DNA of 61,767 bases, taken from Chara braunii (lineage: Eukaryota > Streptophyta > Charophyceae > Charales > Characeae). The DNA is taken from contig BFEA01000275.1 of assembly GCA_003427395.1 (NCBI GenBank), forward strand, positions 1,777,282-1,839,048, given 5' to 3'. The notes under the pieces were generated by a model that was given only the letters and a program-made list of their open reading frames with translations, made no database searches and had not been told where the DNA came from. Every line of letters begins with the position of its first letter. Position 1 is the stretch's first letter. A program made the position numbers and the translations under genes. Of the stretch, positions 1 through 12,470 are shown in pieces.

Positions 1-70
<70 letters not shown>
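1..70. repeat. (CT)n microsatellite at the window edge
   Basis: Uninterrupted CT dinucleotides fill the first 70 bases. The window also ends in (CT)n, so the contig probably stops inside simple repeat at both ends. Confidence 0.97.
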
Positions 71-74
<4 letters not shown>

Positions 75-722
75 CACACACACAGCCCATTCACCACAGA
101 ATGCGTCATGCCAGTGTGTTTTTGAAGCCGCCGTGAGCACGACGTGCTGGCGGGAGGACGTGGGTGTTCCCAGCTTTCACCCCGCAGCTCTCTTCGTCGC
201 TCAAGTCAGCGGCATACAGATAAACAGTCATGTTCTCAAAACTTCTGTTTTTGTTTTCTTTCTTGCTTTCAATACTCCGCGTGTAGAAGAGAAGAGATCA
301 CGGGCCTCGCTCCACTACTCATATCCACAAAGAGAAAAAAATAGGACGGTGTATCTTTTCATCTTCTAGCGCACGTTTAATTCTCATTTTGCACATTTGG
401 TGAGTCGTGGAGCGAGGCCCCATCGTAGGTGAGTGAGTAGCTGCAGGTGGCAAATAGGACAAGAGCGGGAAGGGGGAACCGGGACAAGAGAGAGGGAGGA
501 GAGAGGGAGGAGCTGGAGATTATAAAGAGATTGAGCAGACAGGACACAAAGGACACGACCGCGATTAATGGCGATAAGATGATAACGTAGCCATTATTAA
601 TACCCCGGGCCAGCGGCAAGACGAGAGAACTAGAAACAGAGGAGGACCAGAAGGGGCTTGTAGGTCCAGGGGGAGGAGGCGGGAGTTCCCCAGGGCTATA
701 CCCACCGTCAATACTGTTTCTG
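71..722. other. No gene seen; contains copies of a short recurring motif
   Basis: Only short ORFs without recognisable protein features occur. A purine-rich stretch lies at about 475-545. The motif GCCTCGCTCCACTAC occurs at 304-318, and a version on the other strand at 406-421. Confidence 0.5.

Positions 723-810
<88 letters not shown>
723..810. repeat. (TC)n followed by (AC)n compound microsatellite
   Basis: About 70 bp of TC repeats run directly into about 19 bp of AC repeats. The bases after the first microsatellite (71-84) also contain a short CA run, so the two places share a CT-then-CA order. Confidence 0.95.
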
Positions 811-1911
811 GTAGTGACTCACTCAGCGACAAGATGCACGTCATCTGTATCTCAGACATGAAGAAGAACAGAGAGACGAATGCGCCCAGAGAGATGAGAA
901 AAAGGAGGACAACATGCAGGGGGGTGGAAAGATGGGCTTACTTCGGTGAGGTGAGGGAGATTGCCGGAGCGTGTATCTGATATGGACAATGCTGGTAGAA
1001 TGGTCAGAATCTGGCGGCAAGGTTCGACATCGTGCACGATGGCTTTGCCACGCAATTACAAAGAACAGATGGAGAGCAACATCTGGCACTTAGTCATCAA
1101 TTGGCAGTCATCATTGGCGCGAAGCTCAGCACAGCAACCACAACGTTCATCGACCCTGGCGACCAGCGGCGCCGGCGCGCGAACCACGGGGCACGCGGGC
1201 GGGAGTGTCCGACAAACTGACCAAACCGAAAATGGCCAAAAGAAGGTCGCCGGCGCGCGTCGGGCGGGCAATGGGCGGGATGGTGCGTCAATTTCTTTGC
1301 ATGCCATTGGGCCTCGTTCCACTACACAAAGCTCTAAACGCACTTGGACGGTCCCTGGACCCGATGCATTCGAAATGTAGGACTCGGACGAATGCACCTG
1401 GGCGACAAAGAAACCAAATGCATGGAGAGTGTTGTGTGTAGTGGAGCTACCGGTAGGCCGAAGGTTTGGGCCTCGCTCCACTACTTCTTCTTTTCCTTTT
1501 TTTTTTTTTTGTTTTCCCTTTTTTTTTTGTTGTCGCTCCACTACTTCCACATGGGCGGCACCACCAATTTTTCGGGTCCCCCCATTTATTACCCCGCAGC
1601 GCGCAAAAGTAGGGGGACCCCGTTAACCAATTGTGGGGACCCGACCCACTTACAGAAATGAGAAACGCGCCGCATGTAGACCAGAGGCAGAAATGAAAAA
1701 CGCGCGCCAGTGGGGCCCACTGCACCACGGTTTCTAGCTCCGCTCGTGGCGGTTGTTTGTCCAATTGGTTCTGCAGTGCAGACGGGAACTGAATGGTTTT
1801 TTTTTTGTTTGTTTTTTTTTTCTGTTTTTTTTTTTTTTTGTTTTTTTGTTTTTTGAAACTGAACTTTTGTCCCCGACTTTTTTTTTGGAAAACGGAAAAA
1901 GCAAAAACAAT
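811..1911. other. No gene seen; motif copies and T-rich tracts
   Basis: ORFs here are low complexity or antisense to poly-T and show no protein family features. Variants of the GCCTCGCTCCACTAC motif lie at 1310-1325, 1468-1484 and 1533-1546, with an inverted partial copy at 1437-1450. Long T tracts occupy 1494-1530 and 1797-1850. Confidence 0.5.
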
Positions 1912-2536
1912 ACGAAGGAAAAAAAAAAAAAAAAAAAGGCATGGCTATTCCGAAAGCTGCGTTAGCGCAGCGCTGCGTAAGCTGGCCGGGGCGTTGGGCG
2001 CGAGGCGCCCGCCTCCAATTTTTGTTGACGTCGCTGTGGCGCCGTCGGGGGTGATGCTTGGGCAACGGGGGATCGCACGGGTGCTGTCAAAAAGATGGTG
2101 GTGCCGAGCCAGAGCTTGTTGCTGGGGTGGAGGGAGCGTGGGGGATGGAGTGTGTGGGCACTAGGAGGGACATGCTGCAAGAGGGTCTAAAGAGCCCTTG
2201 CCATGGGCCAGTCCCGNACGAAGGAAAAAAAAAAAAAAAAAAAGGCATCGCTATTCCGAAAGCTGCGCTAGCGCAGCGCTGCGTAAGCTGGTCAGGGCGT
2301 TGGGCGCAAAGCGCCCGTTTCGAATTTTTGTTGACGTCGCTGCACTGTCTCAGTTTCAGTGCCCCCGGGGACGGTGCTTGGGCAACGGGGGATCGCACGG
2401 GTGCTGTCAAGAAGATGGTGGTGCCTAGCCAGAGCTTGTTGCTGGGGTGGTGGGAGTGTAGGGGATCGAGTGTGTGGGCACTAAAAGGGGCACGCTGCAA
2501 GAGGGTCTGAAGAGCCCTTGCCATGGGCCAGTCCCG
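1912..2536. repeat. Two-copy tandem duplication (305 + 319 bp) joined at an N
   Basis: Copy 1 (1912-2216) and copy 2 (2218-2536) both begin ACGAAGG plus an A tract, then a GCTGCG(C/T)TAGCGCAGC palindrome (2262-2277 in copy 2), and both end in CCATGGGCCAGTCCCG. A single N (2217) is the junction. Copy 2 has a slightly longer middle section near 2341-2375. The N at the junction could mark an assembly join, so copy number is uncertain. Confidence 0.85.
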
Positions 2537-3435
2537 ACTAACTGGGGTTAGTAATCCTGTTCGAACGAGGAATGATGGAGGCAGATGTGTGGAAATTCGA
2601 CGGGCGGGATCCGAGCATTGCGATTTGCCAGAGTTTCAGCTGGTTTATAACTGATTCACACCTGAAGGAACCGATCGAGGGCTTTGCCCTTCGGTCTTTG
2701 ATATGAAGATGCTGCGAGGTTATCCTGTCTCTGAGCAATTGTGGGCGGCCTGTGGCGAAATTTTGCCAGAGCTGTATTTGTTGGATTATAGAAACTCGTT
2801 GTTGTTATTGAGTTTGTCGTGTGGATGAAACTGTGGAAACTAGAGTTGGACGATAAGGGTTTGCAGCTAATGGAAATTTAGTTTGTGGGATTGCGGACAC
2901 GAAGAATATGATTATGTAGGTTTGGTGATAGAAATAGTAATTTTAATTTGCTAGAATTTTGTTGTTGAAACTAGGGCTTGTTCTACGTCTGCTGCCTTTT
3001 GATTTCTTTGCAGACAATAGGAATTATATTTTGAATGATTGTAGAGATTGTGATTGACTCGGACGAGGAATATCGTTATGTAAAGAAAATAGTTAGATTG
3101 TAGGATTGATATGTTGTAGGCGATTGTCAGTTTATGGTTGGTGGAAACTAGGGTTGGACACCTGACTTTTGCAGCTACGGGGAATGAGGTTTGTGGAATT
3201 GCAGGTAGCAACGAGAATAGGTTTATGTTGGCTTATTGATTTTATTGGCCTATAAAAATTAGTTGTTGTTATCAAACCCGTCGTGTGTTGAAACAGTATT
3301 AGGGTTGGATGATCGGGGTTCGCAACTATTTGTTAGTATTTTTACGGCTCTTAGGGTTTGCAGTGACATAGTGGTCCGATCTTAGGGCTTGACCGGTGAT
3401 GTCGCGCCCTTTGATGGGGCCACCTACCTTTTGTG
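2537..3435. repeat. Degenerate repeat array, no gene
   Basis: Diverged units recur with the order 'GAAACTAGRGTTGGA', then 'TTTGCAGCTA', then 'GTTTGTGGRATTGCRG'. Clear units start near 2835 and 3145, with partial ones near 2965 and 3285. Spacing is irregular. No convincing ORF spans them. Confidence 0.55.
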
Positions 3436-3505
3436 AGGGATGCCAGGCCCGTTTCCTGGCTTATTGAAATATAAGGGACGCCGGGCCCGGTTTCTGGCTG
3501 TTTTA

Positions 3506-3507
<2 letters not shown>
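3436..3507. repeat. ~38-bp tandem duplication next to the LINE-A tail
   Basis: Two units begin AGGGATGCCAGGCCCG (3436) and AGGGACGCCGGGCCCG (3474), each followed by TTTC-TGGCT and an AT-rich end. The second unit runs into the (AT)n tract. Confidence 0.7.

Positions 3508-3565
<58 letters not shown>
3508..3565 (-). repeat. (AT)n tract, probable 3' tail of LINE-A
   Basis: About 29 AT dinucleotides lie exactly where the minus-strand LINE-A ends. The second copy of the same LINE family ends in (TAA)n after a similar TTTAAA border, so simple-repeat tails look typical of the family. A pre-existing microsatellite used as target is the alternative. Confidence 0.6.
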
Positions 3566-3567
<2 letters not shown>

Positions 3568-4081
3568 AAGCATTGTATTACAAATGAAAGGGGCGAGGTC
3601 GGGGTCCTCACAATTCGACCCGGAGTTATCCTGGCAGCCTCAACCAGTTTTGCTTACGAGCCAAGCTTGAAGTCCTACTGTCTGTCAAACCAAGCTGTTG
3701 GAAACCGGGTCCAGCGTCCCAAACTACATCAACAGAAGAAAAAAAACTTTTCAAAATTGAAACTTGAAGCGCAGTAAAAGAGGGACTTTTCTTCAATCGT
3801 CAATTCCAGAGTAACCTAGAGTTGCTCAAATATGGTTTCTCGTCTCATTTTTTCGTCCCAGTTCAGGCTTTGTTTTAACCTTTACACCTCCATCACACGG
3901 CAGGCTATTTTCCGAATAACCATCTTGCATGTTCCATCTTCCCATCCTGTGTGACCGAGGCCATTCGACTCTGAATGGCCCATGTTTTCAAAAACCAAGG
4001 CCTACCTCTGCCCTGGCGGCCCTTTGTTCTTCTCCAATCTGCAAGAATCGTGAGTCTGATTGTAGCAAACACCTGTTGTTG

Positions 4082-7000
4082 CTATTGCTGTATCGACATA
4101 TGCTTTTGGTTGAAGACCTTCTCATTCCTGGCCTGCCATATCATATGCATCAGGATCCCTCTGCAGACAAGCGCTACATACCCCCAACCTTCTGTATACT
4201 TCCATTGTAAGCTGGGGAAAGTACCATATAATATCCAATCATCTGACCAAGGGAAAAACCCTTGTGTTGTGTTGTTCCAGTGGAAGGACCACCACATCCG
4301 CAACTCATCTGCTAAGGGACAACCAATCCATAGGTGAATATTCGCTTCCCATCCCCAGTTACATTTGAGACAGAAAGCTGACAACTTCATCCCTCTGTTA
4401 ACCAACCACTGCGCAGTAGGAACTACTTGTAGGGCTTGCATCCACATCAAACTAGCATTCTTCTGCGACATAATTTTTTCAAGCCCTTCCAAAAGTTCTC
4501 CCAGTTTGGTTGTAATGTTGTCGACCCTTTTATCCTTGCCAATCTATCGGAAGCCAGCCCTCCCGGGTTGTGACCTTTTTCCCTGCGGAGGACTGATACT
4601 CTCACCTTTGTCGGATACTTAATCCAAGGTGTAATCCCTTTCTCCTCTCGTCCTACGTTCCCACGCTCCCAGCCATACAACAACGGGTCTACAACAAAAT
4701 TTGTATACTTCCTGATATATTGCTTAATTTTTTCATGGCTATACGCCCGTAGTTCTTGTAAACAAGTGTTGTTACTACAGTCTTTTCCTGTATATACCTC
4801 AGAGGTGTCCCGCCCTTCTTAGGTCGGGACATCTACCACTTCTTCACTCTTATCCCTTTATCTAGCTCCGGACCCACCACTTTCCACACCGTTGTCAAAT
4901 CCCCATTTGTTTCCAGCCATGTCCCTGGTGCATTTTCTGTGGAGGAGGATAGTAGTGATATCCACATTGGAGGTATTGCCTCCTTTATCATGTCATACTT
5001 TCGTGTGGTTTGGTGTAGGCGAGGAAGTCGTGCCGATAGTTCCTCCTCCGAAATTCATTCCGTTTTTTCCTCATTCTAAATGTGCTTGATTCTAAGGATC
5101 CCTTTCTCAATCCATGCACGTCCAAAGTTGCCCCTTCCCTCTCTAGCTGAAAAAGACATCCCATTAGAAGCAAGTATTAACTCATTGTCAAATAGACACT
5201 GGTTGAACACCTCTCCCTTGGTACTGGGTGGGTGCAACACTTTGGGACATATTTTCTTCCAAACATATAAGATCCCCCTCCAGACCCTAAACTTAGTCCT
5301 TCTCTGCAAAAAACTGGGTAGCATACAACATTGTCATATATCTCTTGTGTCTGGAAGGGACCATTCATTGCTTAGAATATACTCCGTGATTCTGATTCAG
5401 AGCTTGGATGGGTCTTCAAAGCATGCTTTAACTATCCATTTCGATAATAACGCATGATTTTGATCCTTTGGGTCTAGAATGCCTAAACCTCCTTCCGATC
5501 TGGGGCAGGAAACCACCCCCCAGGCTACCTTTGGGATGTACGTTTGACCCTCCCCTGCCGAGGGCTTCCATAGGTATTTCGTTGCAACTCTACAAACTTT
5601 TTTACATGCTTCCTCCCCCATCAGACAAATAGTCAAAGAAAACCACAATAAGGAGAAAGCAGTTGCATGAAGCACAAAGGTCCTCCCAAACAAGGGCAGT
5701 TTATAGTTTTTCAACCAACCTTTTATTCTTGTCGTGGTTTTATTCGCTAACAGTTGCTCTTGAGTTCGAGAACAATCTGATAGTGAAACCTGTACTCCGA
5801 GAAACCTTTCAGAATTCTCTGTATGGATTTGCCTCAAACTCCGTTCTACCTTCAAAGAGTACATGGCAGACAACAAATATACCGATGTTGTCCAGTTTAT
5901 CGAAACTTCTGAGAGATTACAATATTAATCTAAAACCTTACATAACTCAAGAAGGGAACCCGCAGTATTTTCGCAGGCGACAGTTAAGTCGTCTGCTATA
6001 GCTCCCCCCTTCTATTGTAACGAAGGAGAGAGCACCAAACCAGTAATATTTTGATTGATACGAATATTATCCAAAGGTGTCTCCAACTGCAGGACAAACA
6101 GCAAGGGTGCTAATGGACACCCGTGTCTAAGTGATCGAGTAAGTGGAAACTCATCAGACAAAACTCCGTTGACCATTACTTTTGACACTGCATTGGCATA
6201 CATTGCCCAAACCCAATTCAAAAAGTCTTCCCCAAACCCCAGTTTCCTTAGCGTAGTGGCCACAGGCCCATCCGACCTTATCATAGNCCTTTTCCATATT
6301 NAATAACAACACCGCCACTTCACGCTTTTCAGAGCCAGGGTTTGCACTATCGTCAATATATTTTCAAATATACTCCTATCCGTGATAAAAGGTCCTCTCT
6401 CCCAACCCACTAGTTACGGGAGCACCGTGGCTAATTGTATGGCTATGGCTTTTGCCAATATCTTGTATACCACGTTTAAAACTGATATCGGTCGGTAGTT
6501 CCGAACGTCCCTCTTCTTCCCCTTTTTGTATAGAAGTGTAATGTACCCCTTGAAAAAAGACTGGGGCAACACCCCTGTCAACAAGGTCTTATTGTAAATC
6601 TGGCACAAAAAGGGGGCAAAGGCCTCCCATGTCTCCAAAACCAATTCCACCGGGAGGCCATCCAAGCCCATACGACATCTATTTCACTGCCTTATGCAAC
6701 TCTCTTCCTGTGAAAGGTTTTTCCATCGAGTTCTTTGTCTGCATTGAGATGGCTGGCTTCATCCCATCCCAAAATTGGGATGTTAAGGGAGAGGTCTGTA
6801 TCAAAGTGATCACATGGACGGCGGGTAGACACAATGTCTCGAAAAAATTCAGGGCACAGACATACAGGTCCTGGGCATTTGAAGTCACAGGCTTAAAAAG
6901 GTCAAGCGGATGAGAGAGTTCCCTAATTACCGTCTTTGATTATCTCAGCAACAAAGATCGGAATGTTAACTTCGTCATCATATCATACCCTAAGATTCCT

Positions 7001-8113
7001 CTTAATCTAAGTCATTCTAACTATTCCGATTGTTTTTTCTAGTCCATTTTTTCCAGTTGGCTTAAGGCGTGCGGTCGTTTGTATGTCCAAAACAGGTCCG
7101 CAAAGGGGTCCTGGCCCAGGTTCCCCTCTGCCTCCTCTACAATCCTTTTCAAATTCAGTTCCTTCCACTGTCTATTTGTCGCCTTCATGCGGGAAAAACA
7201 ATCAAAGCTTCACGTACTATATAATTCCCACATCTGTCCACTGTTCCTCTGTGACAAACGGGTCCTTGACTCTCTGCCAGGCCAGCATCTGTTATGAAAT
7301 CCATTCTGGGATATCTTTATTCTTAAGAATGTTAACAGTCAAATGAAAGGGCGACCTAGCCGACTGTATCATTTTTTTTGTTATAACATCAATGAACACT
7401 GGATAGTGGTCCGATATCGAGCCTATGTTGAAATCATCCAGGATACAGCGGTTCCAGATAACACCATGTGCCGCTATGAAATCCAACCTCCGTCTTGGTT
7501 GAGGAAAATTTTTATCTGGTTTTGGGCCGTACCAGGTGAATACATGTTAATCTGGGTGCATAGTTGTGTCTTTCAGAGATTGGGACTCCAACAAGCCTAT
7601 CAACAAGGAGTTGTCAGATCTCAGAGGAAAAGGCTCTGGTGAGTCCAAACCTGGGTTCAACGTTATGTTCCAGTCTCCACAGACAGCCAGATTCTCTATA
7701 TCTGGAATGCATGCAGGTAGGTTCGAGAAAAAATGTGTTTTGTCTACCTGATCTGTGGGCGCATACACCGACATGAGCCCCCATTCTTCCAAGTCTATTT
7801 CTATTTTTATCCAGACGAAGCGTCCTTGTGGGTCTATATACGAGTCCAAAATCATACAGCCCAAGTCTTTACGAATAAGCACAACCACGCCCCTTTTGGA
7901 ACCGTCTACAGGGGCCAAAAACTGCGGCCTCATCCACCAGTTATGTATCTCATTTATTTTCTCTGCATCCAATTTATTTCCTTCAGGCATATGACGTGAG
8001 CATTCTCCGAATGTATCCAAGTTGAGAGGCTCGACCTCTTACACCTACCTAATGTGTCACCCAATCCTTTAACATTCCAGATCACGATTCTTACCCTATT
8101 GGGCAGGATCATT
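4082..8113 (-). pseudogene. LINE-A ORF2 (endonuclease-reverse transcriptase), frameshifted
   Basis: ORF2 encodes the enzyme that nicks target DNA and copies the element RNA. The endonuclease begins near 8106 with WNVKGLG, continues with GDWN (near 7640) and ends with SDHYPV (near 7400), the hallmark of exonuclease-endonuclease-phosphatase folds. A 1-nt shift lies near 7975 and stops occur near 7547 and 7292. The reverse transcriptase (about 6888-5397) keeps NYRPISVLN, SLRHGCPLAPLLF and the catalytic ADD box (IADD, near 5990). A frameshift lies between 6888 and 6671, and Ns at 6287 and 6301 fall in the palm. The C-terminal part contains KWIVKA (near 5420) and, at 4492-4082, a CLKC...HLWIGC zinc-binding region typical of plant LINEs. 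The catalytic residues survive but the frame does not. Confidence 0.85.
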
Positions 8114-10734
8114 GAGCTGGTCTGTACCGCTTGACATTTGGATGCGAAAGTCGTTTTCTACTAACCTTTTTTGTGTTTGTCTTGCAGCAATCACCATCTC
8201 TCTGAAATTTCGTTCAGTGAGAATGGCTACAACATCAGTCATGACTAACCAGTCAAAGACTATTGTAGCAGACAAAGACGAAAAAAACTCAATGTTTTCC
8301 AGGGCTTGTATGTTCCCCACAATGAAATCCTGAAGTGGATGCCAATGGGTTTTTTTCAAGCCCCCATTCAAAAAAAATTCTGCAATACCACTAAGCCCCA
8401 TAAAAACTATATGGAGGAAGGTTTTTCTATTGTCCATTATGGATGCCACATGCCTTCCCCTTCTGGGTTCATGTAAGAGCACACGTTTGCCTTGATTTCA
8501 TAGAACATGTTCTTTAGCCAGTTCAACCGCCTGAAACTCATAGGGCACCTCTGAGAGGATTATGGAAGGCAAGGACAACGTCGCATCGTTGGTCTTCATG
8601 GTAAGGACCATAAGCCCAAGTGGAGAGTCGAAGCATATCAGCGGGACATAATATTCGTTGATCGGCCCCTTTTCTATGTCTTTTCTTCCCAACGTGGTCA
8701 TTGGTCCTACCTCGACCAATTTTTTCTTTGTTGTTCTTCCAGACGCTATCCTTTTTTTGAGGAGATTTGGTTCAAAATATTCCTGCCCAAGGTCACCCAA
8801 AGCTTGCTCCTCTATTGTGACACTGGGAGACCCTCTTTGAATTTAACTTTCTTCCTAGGGTTAAACATGAGGATTCGATCGACATCCTTCACCGCGTCGA
8901 AGTGGATATCCCCTTCTTGAAACAAACCTGGGACCGCAAACTCCAGGTAGTCCTGAGGATTTTCCTCTTATTCCCGGTAGGTGGAATGAACTCCACTGTC
9001 CGCTATTTGTATATTTTTCCTTTTTTGCACGACCGCCCTTTCTTTTTCTTTCATTTCTGTGTCAGAATCCCCTGTCTGGCCTTTCAGGAGGTTAGGTTCT
9101 GGGTTGTTCTCTTCAGTTCTTATATCATGGCCCTCCAAGATAACCTGGGGGTCATTCGAATTCGATGCCCCCAGTACCTTTAGGCTATCCCCAAATAAGC
9201 TCGTGGTCACGTTGCTTCCCCTTTTGATACCTTCGTCCACCCTTGCCTGATTAAACTCTATCTCCCCCGGGGGATCCTCTTTTTTTTTTTCCACACTCGC
9301 ATGATTTGCAACTTTGTCCTCCAAGGGCTCTTCCTGCTCTTTGTCGCAAGACTTCTGCTCCGTTACCTTTTCCTTTCTCCCAACTTCCTTATATGAGTAG
9401 GATTTTTTTCCCCCAATACGTAACTGCATTTTCTCTCTCCTTTTCCCTTTCTCCTTTCTCCTTTTATTATTCCTTTTTTTCCCTGCTTTCCCTGTCGATC
9501 CCTCTTTCTCTTTATCTTTGTTGCCCTCTTTCCTGTTCTTCTTCCCCTTCCTTCCTTTCTCCTCATCCCTACCTTCTTCCTCTTTCTGATCGCCATTTTT
9601 TTCTTTCGTTCCGGTCTTTTTCCTTCCTGCCTCTTTCTCACCCGCTTGAGATCCACTTTCCTTGTGTTCCCCTTCCCCATCCGAGATCTTCCCGTTTGAG
9701 TTTTCAACCTTCTTGTCCTTTTCACTGGGCTCACCACCATCCTTTTCTTCGCCCTTTTTTGAGTCATCAATCGGAGGGCGCTGCCTACTTTTCCGTGGAC
9801 AGTCTTCATCAGTAGCCTTGTGAAAGAAAATTATGCATATATGGCACCAAGGTGTGTCTACACAGACCACCTCAATATCTACGGATCCAAAATCACCCAA
9901 GTCAATTCAAAGTTTTTTTTTGTAGTTCAGCTTAGCCGCTGGATCCAAATCAAAACGTATGTCCCATAAATCCGGTGAGTTCTTGAATGGAGGGTGGTTA
10001 TTTATCACTTATCCGAACGCATCTACCACCGCCCCCTTCAGCGGACCCATCTTTGAGACCAGGACTTCTGAACACCGAATCCAAAAGTATTTTTGATTCA
10101 TTAAGTCCCTCGAGTCTGACAGTTATTTTTCGGACATCCACGGGCGGAAAGAAACGAAATAATTAAAACCGTCCGTTACCACTTTCGTTTTGTTTTTTCT
10201 TAATATCCATTGTGCAATTTCTTTTGCTAAAGCGATGTAGGTGCCTAGGTTTTTACCCTCATTACGAAACAACCCTCTCTTCGGGGGCGAACCTATCTCC
10301 TTTGACCATCCCCACCCATTTTCATAAATATGGACTAGTCTGCTCTTCACTTCTGCCGGGAGAGACGAGGAGTCTTTCCCAAAAAGTACTGACAGCTCGT
10401 GCTCCCTTAACCATTCACTTTGCAATCGAGCCAAGTCCGGATTAATAGTCACTCTCACAAACTCTTCCCCCTTTGTAACTGTGTTTGAAACTAAACGATT
10501 GGGGAGGATTCCGTCTACAAAGCAAGCACTAAGGATTTCTCCAATCCTCACCTTATCGTTCTCCGACGGGGGTGATGCGAAAGTTGGGTGAGATATTCCT
10601 TCTGCAGAGAGACCCCCCGTGGAAGCCATGCTTGTAAATAATAGCCAAGTCCAAATAAACACCAACAGTTGAAAAACTTTAATTGCCCTAAATCCTACGT
10701 TACTTCTAATACTTGAAGCTTCTTCGCCTGACAT
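8096..10734 (-). pseudogene. LINE-A ORF1 (nucleic-acid-binding protein), interrupted
   Basis: In plant L1 elements ORF1 makes the RNA-binding protein of the retrotransposition particle. Here one frame runs from ATG 10734 to a stop at 8968, broken by stops at 10123-10125, 10009-10011 and 9907-9909. The first ~200 residues resemble the DUF4283-type region. Residues ~290-305 hold CHIC...H...C, a zinc-knuckle-like motif with unusual spacing (CX2CX4HX6C rather than HX4C). A ~250-residue Lys/Glu/Gly-rich low-complexity stretch follows. After a frameshift near 8900 a further ~240 residues (8800-8096) end just before the endonuclease start. LINE-B ORF1 aligns with both the N-terminal part and this last part, which supports one long ORF1. 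Start chosen at the first ATG of the homologous frame. Confidence 0.75.
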
Positions 10735-12470
10735 ATGGCCTATGAGGGCCGCGGAACATCCAAAGGATTTTTACCTGTTCAGAACTCACGTTTGCATGCG
10801 TAAGAACGAATACCATCGAAGAAAAAACCGGGCTACTTTTGATGTTATTGTCGTCTCAGCTGATACTTCTTCATTGACTAACTGGCTTCGCCCTTCGTCG
10901 TTGACCTGATACGCTTAGAGCCGTTAAGTTATACGGGAGATCCCCGTGGTAGCCTTATGGTACTTCTATCAGCCAGAATAAACACCGCCTATTCGCTCAG
11001 GCCAGGACTTCTTCCTCCCTGCCTATAAAGAACTTTTGGACCAGTTACACCTCGGAATTATCAAGGAAGAGAACCGACAAAACTCCACCTTCCCTCTCAA
11101 CGTGAGGCCCGACGATGGACCCGTGCCCCTGCACAGGTCCACAACCTACCACCCACGAACTCCACTGCCGCTTGCTCATGTCAGCCGCAAGGCAACACAC
11201 CCCTCGCCCTGGCGGCGAAGAAGGGCCGGTAACGCTAATCTAGCAGCGATAATCCCCGTGGTGACTTTGCGCTCCGGAAAATCTTACCCCGTAGTGAATT
11301 AGGGTTCGTCCTCACGATGCCATCACCAAGTTTGCTGGCGAGGTGTGAGACCGACCGTGAAATGGGCCTCCTGCTTAGTAAGCGTGTTCTCCACCATAGC
11401 TGGGCCACACCTTATGCCATACCACCTCCCATGCCCCTAGTCTTGCACAACTTCTTTCTCGCAGCGTTTTCGAAGATCCTGCTTCACAAGTTTGACGAAG
11501 GAGTTATCCAAGACACTAACCAAGACAGAGAGAGATTAATCCAAATGTAACTATGTTCCACCCTTGGGATCAACCCTCCCTTCCCTCGGGCCAGTATGGC
11601 GGGTGGCTCGCAATACACGTGGGCACTTAGGTACTCACAAGGGAAAACAAATCTAGCAAGTACTATCCTACCAGGATTACTGCAGGCTAAGTAGGAATTA
11701 CCTCTTACCCTGCGTAAGTATGTCCTAGTAATTTACTTATTGTTTCTCTCCCCGAAATTTTACCTCTCCTCTCCTATAGCCCACGGTACCCGAATATCCT
11801 CCCCGCCTTCTGGCCTGAACAGGAGAGGCCGATAGTCCCTCTCGATGTTCTCGAGTATCTGCTCACACACGTGAACGAATAATTTTCTATTGATTGAAGG
11901 AGACACATCGGCGTATCGCCACTGGCGGTTGTCATTTCCATTCTGGGAAGGAAAAGGAGCGTGCATCTTCACATATTCTTCTCGGTCTTGAAGGCATGAT
12001 ACACTTTAATCTAGTCCTGATTCGGTGAAGTCACTGTTCATATATGGATTTTGGCCAATTTGTGTGGTCCCTATCTGGCCAGGCAAAAAGCCACTCAACA
12101 CACTTTAGGTAGGAGGAGGAGAGTCCCAACCCACGAATCCTAAGCATCCACGTTCTCTAGATTCCATGTAGGGTGGACCCACCTCCCCTACCTCTGTTGA
12201 GGCTGACCAAGTTCACATATACACGGTAAGGTCACTCGCAAGTGTAACTTGTTTCCCAGTATACAAACTGCTCGTTGCCCAGGTCGACAACGGAAAAGGA
12301 GTAAGACCCCTCCTCTTGCTCGGGTGCTTCAACGTCCGGGGTACCAACTCTGTCCTTCCATGCGCAACCTGTTTGGTTGCTAGGTTGCCTAAGTATACCG
12401 AGCTGCATCACATCGACCTGCGTTATCTTTAACATAACCAGGCAAATAGCTTCACGTCTGCTCTCTCGAG
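10735..12470. other. Unassigned interval between two LINEs; weak gypsy-like trace
   Basis: This should hold the 5' UTRs of LINE-A (minus) and LINE-B (plus). A plus-strand ORF at 11036-11302 ends with VTLRSGKSYP, which resembles the 'TLRSGK' phrase between gag and protease of several plant gypsy polyproteins. It is followed by an unrelated-looking ORF at 11317-11550. This is too little for assignment. Minus ORFs at 11760-11972 and 12232-12492 have no recognisable features. Confidence 0.3.

Larger units (their letters stand above)
3508..10734 (-). mobile_element. LINE-A: decayed full-layout L1-type non-LTR retrotransposon
   Basis: On the minus strand the order is ORF1 (10734 to about 8096), ORF2 endonuclease, reverse transcriptase, C-terminal region with RT zinc-binding domain, a ~450-bp 3' UTR and an (AT)n tail. 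The 3' UTR shares the block GTCCAGCGTCCC near 3709 (plus strand) with LINE-B near 34646. Several frameshifts and stops make it non-autonomous now. The 5' UTR boundary above 10734 is not visible, and I could not identify a target-site duplication. Confidence 0.85.

Noticed and set aside
565-822. Minus-strand ORF with a long Arg/Glu repeat
   Set aside because: It is the translation of the (TC)n microsatellite, not a protein.
9306-9815. 169-aa plus-strand ORF and a 148-aa minus ORF in another frame
   Set aside because: Both are shadows of the Lys/Glu-rich region of LINE-A ORF1; the third frame carries the conserved order.
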